This document shows positions 57,170-64,000 of a stretch of DNA of 64,000 bases, piece after piece; the stretch's first letter is position 1; every line of letters begins with the position of its first letter. The DNA comes from Candidatus Phycorickettsia trachydisci (GTDB lineage: Bacteria; Pseudomonadota; Alphaproteobacteria; Rickettsiales; Rickettsiaceae), in contig NZ_CP027845.1 in NCBI RefSeq assembly GCF_003015145.1, positions 992,001-1,056,000 on the forward strand, read 5' to 3'. Both the position numbers and the translations under genes were made by a program. The notes beneath the pieces were generated by a model. It ran no database searches, had not been told where the DNA came from, and saw only the letters and a list, made by a program, of their open reading frames with translations.

Positions 57170-58141
57170 ATGATAAGCTCTATAGATCAATTCCTGAATT
57201 ATGAAGAAAAATTGAATCAGTATGCAGAGGAAGAATTTAATCAGCAATTAGATGATACATTTGTTTATGTTGAATCAAAGTCAAAATTGCATCAACTATT
57301 TCGTGAACTTCAGTCCAAGAAACAAGAACATACAGAATCTATTGAAAAAGAAATATTAGAACTCAAAGCAGCTGGCAAAGATATCGACTCCAATACATCC
57401 ATCAGCTTATTACATTTTGTGATAGCAGAATTATTAGATAATAAGTTACTAAAGTATTTGACACTTAACAACCATGAAGAACTTGGTCATGTTTTAGCTC
57501 AAGCTATTTGTTATGATAATATAGAAGTAGTCAAATGGCTTTTAGATAACGGTGTATCCCCTAATGCTAAAGATGAAGATGGCTATACCATGATACAATT
57601 AGCATTTTGGAAAGGTAATTCGTTGGAAATTGTAGAGTTACTTATTGATAAAGGCGCCGATATTAATGCCCCGAATGTGGATGGTTACACTCCTTTGGAC
57701 GGTGCTGCTTTAACGCATAACATACCAATTATTGAATTAATGATCGAATATGGAGCTGCAATAACGCAACACTCAATAAGTCATGTTATATATAGTAATG
57801 TTCAAAATGAAACTATAAAAAGCCAGGCTTTATTGTTGATGCTAGGTAGTTCTCAAGGGATTAAGGTAGATTTATCATCTGATCTAATATATCAATTCTT
57901 CATGAACAATCATAATATCAAATCTTTATTTGCTATTGATGGTTATGAATCTCAAAAGGTTATTGCGAAGGAGAATATCTTCAAAAGCCTGCAAGATTAT
58001 GCACAAGATTGGGATGATCAAAAAGCATTGGATATGGCTCAATTTGTATCAACTCAAGAGATTGAAACATTAGATACAGATCAAAATTCTAATGCTAAGT
58101 TGACAGGGGATTTTGACTACGACCCAGCAACCACTGCTTAA
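57170..58141 (+). CDS. Ankyrin-repeat protein with shared C-terminal module (tandem copy A)
   Basis: 323 residues. The N-terminus (MISSIDQFLNYEEKL) and a helical region (to about 105) match the next gene. Three ankyrin repeats lie at about 105-200 (DGYTMIQLAFWKGNSLEIVE, DGYTPLDGAALTHNIPIIEL). The C-terminal module at 219-272 (ALLLMLGSSQGIK, IYQFFMNNHNIKSLF, GYESQKVI) is shared with 58391-59572 and 7835-9016. It lies 147 bases past dnaE on the same strand. An effector role is inferred, not shown. Confidence 0.87.
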   Translation: MISSIDQFLNYEEKLNQYAEEEFNQQLDDTFVYVESKSKLHQLFRELQSKKQEHTESIEKEILELKAAGKDIDSNTSISLLHFVIAELLDNKLLKYLTLNNHEELGHVLAQAICYDNIEVVKWLLDNGVSPNAKDEDGYTMIQLAFWKGNSLEIVELLIDKGADINAPNVDGYTPLDGAALTHNIPIIELMIEYGAAITQHSISHVIYSNVQNETIKSQALLLMLGSSQGIKVDLSSDLIYQFFMNNHNIKSLFAIDGYESQKVIAKENIFKSLQDYAQDWDDQKALDMAQFVSTQEIETLDTDQNSNAKLTGDFDYDPATTA

Positions 58142-58199
58142 TATATCATTTGCAGACCCAAACTCTAAGGGCTGCAGTCTCTTTCACGTTCCGCATGAT

Positions 58200-58260
58200 T
58201 CTTCAATTACTTTATTCAGAACCTACTCTTAAAGTGCCTCTGGACTAGTATGCTAAATAG
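58200..58260 (+). pseudogene. Fossil of the dnaE 3' end
   Basis: In frame, the stretch from about 58206 reads LLYSEPTLKVPLD-stop-YAK-stop, against IFYLESADKMHLDKYAK-stop at the true dnaE end. About 36 of 50 bases match without gaps (my hand count). It sits before tandem copy B exactly as the real dnaE end sits before copy A. This shows that the unit [dnaE tail + ankyrin gene] was duplicated. Confidence 0.7.
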
Positions 58261-58390
58261 TTGTTTTGATATCTCTATCTTAGACAATAAATTGATTTAA
58301 CTTTACGTATCATTAATAAATTCATCATATCATATACAATTAGTTTTATAGTCGATCTGTAACATTATAATTAACTTATTAAAAGTATAT

Positions 58391-59572
58391 ATGATAAGCG
58401 CTATAAATAGATTATTGAGCTATGTACGAGAACTTATTGGATTTAATCCTAAGGTTGCGCCACAAAAAACTATAAATAAATTATTTGCTTATTCAAGGGA
58501 ACTGAGTATATATCGTAAGGCTGCAGAAGATGATCATAAATTAATCCAAAATTTTCAGATAAAACGCGAACAGCTTATTGATGAACTGCTTTCTAGAAAA
58601 GAAGAACACTCTAAAGCAATTAAAACGGAAATATTCTGGCTTAAACTTGGTAAAAAGGATATAAACCCATATGATCGAAAACTTGGCATCACTCTATTAC
58701 ATTTCGTGATGGAAGGATTTTTAGATATAGGGTTATTGCGTTATTTCTCGCTTCGAGACCTTAAAAAAACGGGTGATCTTTTTGCTAGTGCCATTTACCA
58801 TAATAATTTAGAAGCTATTAACTGGCTTTTAAATAATAGGGTTTCGCCTGATGCCAGAGATGAAGATAGAGATCCTATGTTGCATTTAGCTATTATGTGT
58901 GATGAATCGCATCAAATAGCTAAATTACTCATTGCAAAAGGGGCAAATATCAATGCAAGAGACTTAGATGGTAAGACTCCTTTACTTATAGCTTTACCAA
59001 GATGTAAAACGGAGATTATAGAATTTATGCTAGAAAAAGGAGCTAATGTTCACGCGAAAGACAAACTTAATAGCTCTGGTATAGATAAAGTATTTATCCA
59101 TTGCGAAAGAAATGGTAAAGAAATCATAATCCCTGAGAACATAAGACTAAAAACATTAAGTCTATTAATAGAACATGGAGCAAAAATCTCAAAACAATCG
59201 ATACAGACAATTATGTACTTTAATTTTCAGGGTGAAACGACTAAAAATCAGGCGTTATTGTTGATGCTTGGAAGTGCGAAAGGTATTGAAATGGATCTTA
59301 CGTCTTATTTTGTTTATCAATTCTTTGCAGATAAGAATAATATTAAGGCTTTATTTGATACTGAAGGTTATGAATTACAAAAGCCTATAGCTAAAGACAA
59401 TATTTTTAAAAACCTTGTAGATTATGCTCGATTTCATATTGATCAAAAACTATTGAGTATTGCTCAGAGTATCTTTCGAGATGAGGATGAAACATCAGAT
59501 AAAGATACCTTTATAAATAATGAAGTTGATTTATCAGGTGATTATGATGGAGATTTAGAAGATATTGTATAA
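58391..59572 (+). CDS. Ankyrin-repeat protein with shared C-terminal module (tandem copy B)
   Basis: 393 residues, a tandem paralogue of the gene at 57170. The N-terminus (MISAINRLLSYVREL) and the helical region to about 125 match, with an insert of about 20 residues. Ankyrin repeats lie at about 128-225 (FASAIYHNNLEAINWLL, DGKTPLLIALPRCKTEIIEF) and again near 255. The C-terminal module is at 287-343 (ALLLMLGSAKGIE, VYQFFADKNNIKALF, GYELQKPI). A decayed dnaE tail precedes it. It converges on fabF with 26 bases between the stops. Confidence 0.87.
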   Translation: MISAINRLLSYVRELIGFNPKVAPQKTINKLFAYSRELSIYRKAAEDDHKLIQNFQIKREQLIDELLSRKEEHSKAIKTEIFWLKLGKKDINPYDRKLGITLLHFVMEGFLDIGLLRYFSLRDLKKTGDLFASAIYHNNLEAINWLLNNRVSPDARDEDRDPMLHLAIMCDESHQIAKLLIAKGANINARDLDGKTPLLIALPRCKTEIIEFMLEKGANVHAKDKLNSSGIDKVFIHCERNGKEIIIPENIRLKTLSLLIEHGAKISKQSIQTIMYFNFQGETTKNQALLLMLGSAKGIEMDLTSYFVYQFFADKNNIKALFDTEGYELQKPIAKDNIFKNLVDYARFHIDQKLLSIAQSIFRDEDETSDKDTFINNEVDLSGDYDGDLEDIV

Positions 59573-59598
59573 AATTTTATCCCCCGCGTTGTAGTATA

Positions 59599-60840
59599 TT
59601 ATAACTTCTTAACCACAATACTTGCGTTAGTCCCCCCAAATCCGAAGGAATTTGTCATTGCAACTTTGATATCAGCTTCTTTTGCTTTTAAAGGTACTAG
59701 ATCCATTATAACTTCGGGTTCAGGTTCTTCTAGGTTGATCGTAGGGGGGGCAATGTTATCTCGCATAGCAAGTATAGTAAAAATAAACTCTACACTTCCT
59801 GATGCACCTAATAAGTGGCCAATAGCTGATTTAGTAGAAGACATTTTCACTTTAGGATTAACAGAGTGGAACATTTTTTGTACCAGATTTAACTCAGCAG
59901 TATCTCCTAGTTTTGTTGAGGTGCCATGAGCGTTAATGTAGTCTACTTCATTAAAATTCAGACCAGCATCTTTCATAGCTCTAGAAATAGCTTTTTGTGC
60001 ACCTCTATGCTCAGGAGCGGGTGCTGTAATATGGTATGCATCGCCTGATAAACCATATCCTAAAACTTCACCATAAATTTTGGCTCCACGCTTTTTAGCA
60101 TGCTCTAACTCTTCTAATACAACAATACCAGCGCCTTCGGCTATGACAAAACCATCTCTGCTCATATCCCAAGGACGAGATGCTTTTTCGGGAGTATCAT
60201 TAAAGCTTGTAGAAAGAGCTTTAGCGGCAGCAAAACCAGCTACACCTATTGGCGTAATAGCAGCTTCGCTTGAGCCTGCAATCATTACATCAGCATCCCC
60301 ATATTTGATCAAACGAGCAGCATCTCCAATTGCATGTAAGCCTGTTGCACATGCTGTTACTACAGAATGATTAGGGCCAGAAAAGCCATATTTAATTGAT
60401 ACATGACCAGATGTGAGGTTAATAAGAGAGGCGGGGATGAAAAATGGGCTAACTTTTGCATTGTTCATATGAAAGTCTACAGCAGTTTGCTCAATCATAC
60501 GCAGACCTCCAATACCTGATCCGATCATGACGCCTGTGCGTTCTAATAACTGATCAGTGGTATGTTCCATTAACCCAGAATCCTGGATTGCTTGATGAGT
60601 TGCAGCAAGGCCATATTGAATAAAAAGATCCATTCTGCGGACTTCTTTGGGTTCAATATAAAGTGTTGGGTCGAAGTTTTCAGGGATAGACCCAGCAATT
60701 TTCACGTTGAATCTTTCTGTATCAAAATATTTGATAGGCTTGATGCCACTTTTTGATGCTAAAATATTTTGCCAGGTCTCTTTTGCATCAAGACCTAGAG
60801 GAGAAAGTATTCCGATGCCCGTTACTACAACTCTTCTCAT
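59599..60840 (-). CDS. fabF: 3-oxoacyl-ACP synthase II
   Basis: FabF extends acyl-ACP with malonyl-ACP in fatty acid synthesis. The catalytic triad is in place: Cys in TACATGLHAIGD, His in NAHGTSTKLGDTAEL, and His in KSAIGHLLGASG. Length is 413 residues, standard. It follows acpP with six bases between, so the two are co-transcribed. Confidence 0.96.
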   Translation of the reverse strand: MRRVVVTGIGILSPLGLDAKETWQNILASKSGIKPIKYFDTERFNVKIAGSIPENFDPTLYIEPKEVRRMDLFIQYGLAATHQAIQDSGLMEHTTDQLLERTGVMIGSGIGGLRMIEQTAVDFHMNNAKVSPFFIPASLINLTSGHVSIKYGFSGPNHSVVTACATGLHAIGDAARLIKYGDADVMIAGSSEAAITPIGVAGFAAAKALSTSFNDTPEKASRPWDMSRDGFVIAEGAGIVVLEELEHAKKRGAKIYGEVLGYGLSGDAYHITAPAPEHRGAQKAISRAMKDAGLNFNEVDYINAHGTSTKLGDTAELNLVQKMFHSVNPKVKMSSTKSAIGHLLGASGSVEFIFTILAMRDNIAPPTINLEEPEPEVIMDLVPLKAKEADIKVAMTNSFGFGGTNASIVVKKL

Positions 60841-60846
60841 TAGATT

Positions 60847-61158
60847 TTAAGCAGCAGGTGCTGCGCTAGGTTGTTTTTTTGTAATTATGTACTTTACAAC
60901 ATCTTGGATTGTTGCCATTTCTTTTAGATCTTTTTCTTCAATTTCTGGCAAACCAAAAGTGTCTTCTAAAGCCATGCTAAATTCGGCGATATCTAAGCTA
61001 TCAAGACCCATTTCAGCAAATTTTGCTTGCTCATCATTATTTTTAGCAAGATATTCTGCTTGTTGTTTGTTTTGACTAAAATTTTTAGAGATTATAGCTC
61101 TCACTTTTTCACTAACTTGCTCTGGAGAAGCTGAAGCCCAATCTATTTTTTCGCTCAT
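60847..61158 (-). CDS. acpP: Acyl carrier protein
   Basis: The carrier of growing acyl chains. The phosphopantetheine site is Ser54 in GLDSLDIAEF. At 103 residues it is longer than the usual 78-80: the helix I region is extended by an insert (KQQAEYLAKNNDEQAKFAEM) and the C-terminus ends in an Ala/Pro-rich tail. That longer form is known in some Rickettsiales. It precedes fabF by six bases; fabG lies upstream, separated by the palindromic element. Confidence 0.9.
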   Translation of the reverse strand: MSEKIDWASASPEQVSEKVRAIISKNFSQNKQQAEYLAKNNDEQAKFAEMGLDSLDIAEFSMALEDTFGLPEIEEKDLKEMATIQDVVKYIITKKQPSAAPAA

Positions 61159-61240
61159 ACTTTATTACTACAATTTAGGTTATTTGAAAATTATACACTA
61201 TATTTTTAACACAAATTTAATCTAAAAACTAGTGGTACTG

Positions 61241-61360
61241 CAAAAGGATTATTTTTAGGGATTTTTTAGGAGCAGACGCTCGGAAAACCTGATAATACTC
61301 AAAAGTATTAGAGAATCCCGCGAACGACAGCGACACCAAAAATACCAAAAAATCATTTTG
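61241..61360. repeat. Palindromic repeat element between acpP and fabG
   Basis: The ends form an imperfect inverted repeat: 61241-61270 (caaaaggattatttttaggg onward) matches the reverse complement of 61336-61360. The centre has a perfect 7-bp hairpin TAATACT-CAAA-AGTATTA (61293-61310), flanked by GC-richer sequence (agcagacgctcgg and cccgcgaacgacagcg) unlike the surroundings. It ends one base before the fabG stop codon. It looks like a small mobile palindromic repeat; it might also end or slow transcription inside the fab run. Confidence 0.6.
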
Positions 61361-61361
61361 T

Positions 61362-62087
61362 CTATAGCATTAGCATGCCGCCATTTACATGAATCGTATG
61401 GCCATTTATATAAGAGCTTTGCTCGCTCGCTAGAAAGGCTACGGCATTTGCAACGTCCTGGGGTTCACCAAAACGGCCCGCAGGTATTTTGCCCTTCATA
61501 TATTCTTTTTGTTGGTCATTGAGTTTATCAGTCATATTGGATTCGATAAATCCTGGGGCAATGCAATTAATTGTTACTCCTCTTGTTGCAACTTCTGCTG
61601 CCATAGCTTTTGACATACCAACTAGTCCAGCTTTAGATGCGCAATAATTTGCTTGACCAGGATTGCCAATGAATCCTACAACCGAAGAGATATTAATAAT
61701 ACGCCCATAACGTTTGCGCATCATTTTTTTTACGGCAGCTTTATTTAGGACAAAACTTGCAACTAAATTTACATCCAGAACTTTTTTAAATGAGTCTACT
61801 GACATCTTGATACTTAAAGAATCTTCGGTGATTCCTGCATTGCATACTAAAATATCCAAGTCATCTAAATCTTCTACTAATTTTTCAGCGGCAGCATGAT
61901 CTGATAGGTCACACGCCTTTATCTCGCATCTTGTACCTAACTCATTTGCAAGGTCATCTAATTTATTGAGGTTAGTGCCACTTAAAATCACATGCGCTCC
62001 ATGAGCATGCAATAACTTTGCACAAGCTCTTCCAATTGAGCCAGAAGCTCCTGTTACAAGAGCTATCTTGTTTTTAAAATTTATCAT
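61362..62087 (-). CDS. fabG: 3-oxoacyl-ACP reductase
   Basis: FabG reduces 3-oxoacyl-ACP with NADPH. It is a short-chain dehydrogenase with the cofactor motif TGASGSIGRACAKL, the NAG motif VCNAGITED and the catalytic Ser-Tyr-Lys set (NISSVVGFIGNPGQANYCAS followed by K). Length is 241 residues. It lies 14 bases past recA on the same strand. The palindromic element separates it from acpP. Confidence 0.95.
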   Translation of the reverse strand: MINFKNKIALVTGASGSIGRACAKLLHAHGAHVILSGTNLNKLDDLANELGTRCEIKACDLSDHAAAEKLVEDLDDLDILVCNAGITEDSLSIKMSVDSFKKVLDVNLVASFVLNKAAVKKMMRKRYGRIINISSVVGFIGNPGQANYCASKAGLVGMSKAMAAEVATRGVTINCIAPGFIESNMTDKLNDQQKEYMKGKIPAGRFGEPQDVANAVAFLASEQSSYINGHTIHVNGGMLML

Positions 62088-62101
62088 TTAAATCCAACGT
62101 A

Positions 62102-63130
62102 TTATAGTTCTGTTTCAAAGATCGCGGCTGCCGCAGATCCTTCGTGGTTATTATAATGTTGTCTAATCTTTTGTTCAATCTCATCTGAAATGTTGGCATT
62201 TTCTAGAAGATATTTTTTTACATTTTCCCGACCTTGCCCAATTTTTGAGCCATTATATGAGAACCAAGCACCAGTTTTTTCTATCAGGCCAAGTCTTGCT
62301 CCAATATCTACAATTTCTCCTACTTTAGAGATTCCGGTGCCGTACATGATATCAAAGTCTACTACTCTAAATGGAGGTGCAACTTTGTTTTTGACAATTT
62401 TAACTCTAGTCTGGTTACCTGTTGCTTCATCTTTTTCTTTAATAGAGCCAACTCTTCTTATGTCCATCCTAATAGATGAGAAGAATTTTAATGCATGCCC
62501 TCCTGTTGTAGTTTCTGGATTTCCGAACATTACACCAATTTTCATACGTATTTGATTGATGAAAATTACCATACAGTTAGTGCGAGAAACAAGTGCTGTT
62601 AATTTTCTTAAAGCTTGGCTCATAAGCCTTGCTTGCAGACCCATGTGAGAGTCACCTATGTCTCCTTCTATTTCTGCTTTAGGTACTAATGCTGCAACAC
62701 TATCGATAACAATTAAGTCCACAGAGCCTGATCTTATTAAATACTCAGCAATAGAAAGTCCTTCTTCGCCTGTATCAGGTTGAGAGATGATAAGCTTATC
62801 AACATCAACTCCAAGTTTTTTGGCATAAGTTGGATCAAGGGCATGCTCTGCATCGACAAATGCGCATGTGCCTGCCGATTTTTGCACCTCAGCTACAATA
62901 TGCAACGTAAGCGTAGTTTTACCTGAGCTCTCAGGTCCGAAAATTTCGATAATACGTCCCTTTGGCAGTCCTCCAACTCCTAAAGCAAGGTCTAAGCCTA
63001 GGGATCCAGTTGGAACTACGTCGACATCAATGGTTTGTTTTTGCCCTAAACGCATTACAGAGCCCTTACCAAAATCTTTTTCAATTTGGCTAATTATTGC
63101 AGCTAGTGCTTGTTCTTTTTCTATACTCAT
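62102..63130 (-). CDS. recA: Recombinase A
   Basis: RecA forms filaments on single-stranded DNA, drives strand exchange and triggers LexA cleavage. The Walker A motif GPESSGKT is at 65-72; the Walker B region ([15 protein letters not shown]), loop L1 ([20 protein letters not shown]) and loop L2 (GNPETTTGG) are intact. Length is 342 residues. serS ends 14 bases upstream and fabG begins 14 bases downstream, so the three are probably one transcript. No LexA box is evident. Confidence 0.97.
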   Translation of the reverse strand: MSIEKEQALAAIISQIEKDFGKGSVMRLGQKQTIDVDVVPTGSLGLDLALGVGGLPKGRIIEIFGPESSGKTTLTLHIVAEVQKSAGTCAFVDAEHALDPTYAKKLGVDVDKLIISQPDTGEEGLSIAEYLIRSGSVDLIVIDSVAALVPKAEIEGDIGDSHMGLQARLMSQALRKLTALVSRTNCMVIFINQIRMKIGVMFGNPETTTGGHALKFFSSIRMDIRRVGSIKEKDEATGNQTRVKIVKNKVAPPFRVVDFDIMYGTGISKVGEIVDIGARLGLIEKTGAWFSYNGSKIGQGRENVKKYLLENANISDEIEQKIRQHYNNHEGSAAAAIFETEL

Positions 63131-63144
63131 AAAATTTAAGACTA

Positions 63145-64000
63145 TTATATTTTTATTTTAGGACTAATTTTTTTCATTCCCCCCATGTAATTAACTAAGC
63201 AAGTTGGCACGGTAACGCTCCCATCGGCTTCTACGTAATTTTCAAGTATTGCGGCAATAGTGCGTCCCAAAGGTAGCCCTGAGCCATTTAACGTGTGCAG
63301 AAAAGTTGTCTCCTTTTGACCAAATTCTTTGAACCTTGCCTTCATTCTTCTTGCTTGGAAATCTTTACAATTTGAACAACTGGATATTTCTCTATAGCGC
63401 TTTTGGGATGGAAGCCATACTTCAATGTCGTAAGTTTTGCTAGATTGAAAACCAGTGTCTCTTGAACATAGTAACATAGTTCGGTATGGTAATTCCAACT
63501 TTTCTAAAACTTTTTGTGCTTGAGCTAATATAAATTCGTGCTCTTCCTCTGAATTATCGGGTGTTGTAATGCTTACTAGTTCAACTTTTGAGAACTGATG
63601 CATTCTAATCAAACCCTTGGTATCTGCTCCTGCGCTACCTGCCTCAGATCTAAAACATGGAGTGTATGCAACTAAGCGCATAGGCAGCTCTTCGGGAGAG
63701 ATAATTTGATCTGCTACTAAATTAATTAAAGGAACCTCAGCTGTTGGTATTAGTCTAAATTCTTCTTCAACTCGAAATGAATCCTCAGAGAACTTTGGCA
63801 AAATTCCAGCATTATACATTGCATGATGCTTTACTAGATATGGTGGGGAGATTTCTTCGAAATTACCTATTGATGTATGAAAATCTAGTAAAAAGTTCAC
63901 AAGGGCTCTCTCAAGACGCGCTAAAGGTCCAGATAGTGTAACAAATCTCGAGCCAGACATTTTTGCGGTGCTATGAAAATCCATAGCATCTAATGTCTGA
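63145..64000 (-). CDS. serS: Seryl-tRNA synthetase, C-terminal part (5' end outside window)
   Basis: SerS charges tRNA-Ser. The frame is open to the window edge ([19 protein letters not shown]), so the ATG at 63984 is internal and the gene begins beyond base 64000. About 284 residues of the class II catalytic core are present: the motif 2 region ([22 protein letters not shown], interrupted here only by quotation limits in the family), [15 protein letters not shown], and motif 3 ([17 protein letters not shown]). The N-terminal tRNA-binding coiled coil is outside the window. It leads the serS-recA-fabG run. Confidence 0.95.
   Translation of the reverse strand, partial: QTLDAMDFHSTAKMSGSRFVTLSGPLARLERALVNFLLDFHTSIGNFEEISPPYLVKHHAMYNAGILPKFSEDSFRVEEEFRLIPTAEVPLINLVADQIISPEELPMRLVAYTPCFRSEAGSAGADTKGLIRMHQFSKVELVSITTPDNSEEEHEFILAQAQKVLEKLELPYRTMLLCSRDTGFQSSKTYDIEVWLPSQKRYREISSCSNCKDFQARRMKARFKEFGQKETTFLHTLNGSGLPLGRTIAAILENYVEADGSVTVPTCLVNYMGGMKKISPKIKI

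Noticed and set aside
60080-60370. Plus-strand ORFs inside fabF, recA and rnj
   Set aside because: They are antisense shadows of strongly conserved genes, with no start signal or protein-like pattern of their own.

Overview
The window looks like chromosome from an AT-rich, host-associated alphaproteobacterium of the order Rickettsiales. That rests on low GC, many ankyrin-repeat proteins, an intact Kdo/LPS pathway, and the run serS-recA-fabG-acpP-fabF. A Midichloriaceae or Jidaibacter-like LPS-producing, protist-associated member would fit, but this is inference from gene content only; no rRNA lies in the window.

Layout. 0-4 kb: the end of ndk, a large unknown gene that appears frameshifted into the next ORF, and an IS1-family transposase fossil. 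4-20 kb: mostly envelope and housekeeping genes. These are a DUF4410-like lipoprotein, lpxK-waaA, tRNA-Arg(CCG), rpsD, an ankyrin protein, a small membrane protein, miaB, a class A penicillin-binding protein, and the compact minus-strand cluster lptG-ubiE-ubiB-lptD-surA. 20-24 kb: an unknown protein whose Shine-Dalgarno site sits in a hairpin, then a decayed symporter/histidine-kinase fusion and tRNA-Leu(TAA). 24-36.5 kb: an island of host-interaction-like genes. It holds a coiled-coil protein with NLS-like basic clusters, an unknown 380-residue protein, a divergent pair of ankyrin proteins that both carry an F-box-like C-terminal segment, a 1820-residue protein with about 45 ankyrin repeats, and a small acidic protein. 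36.4-43 kb: elbB and a tandem pair of symporter/histidine-kinase fusions. Only the last copy keeps the phospho-accepting His and the ATP-binding G boxes. 43-57 kb: ispB-rnj, a PAP2 phosphatase, an MBL-fold hydrolase, a nucleotidyltransferase fragment, dapA, an OmpR/EnvZ-type pair, tRNA-Lys(TTT), and a tightly overlapping bolA-GT4-GT2-dnaE run. 57-59.6 kb: two tandem ankyrin paralogues separated by a fossil of the dnaE 3' end, which shows how they arose. 59.6-64 kb: fabF, acpP, a palindromic repeat element, fabG, recA and the 3' part of serS.

How the genes work together. lpxK and waaA make and decorate lipid A. lptG and lptD export LPS, surA helps fold outer-membrane proteins such as LptD, and the two glycosyltransferases may build core sugars. 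dapA and the penicillin-binding protein support peptidoglycan. ispB with ubiE and ubiB points to ubiquinone synthesis. fabF, acpP and fabG supply acyl chains. The ankyrin, F-box-like and NLS-like proteins are candidate effectors; this is inferred, since no secretion genes lie in the window.

The least ordinary observations are: the symporter-kinase family with two independently disarmed copies; an unnamed C-terminal module shared by three ankyrin proteins; the head-to-head ankyrin/F-box-like pair; the dnaE-tail fossil; and the hairpin that hides a ribosome binding site.
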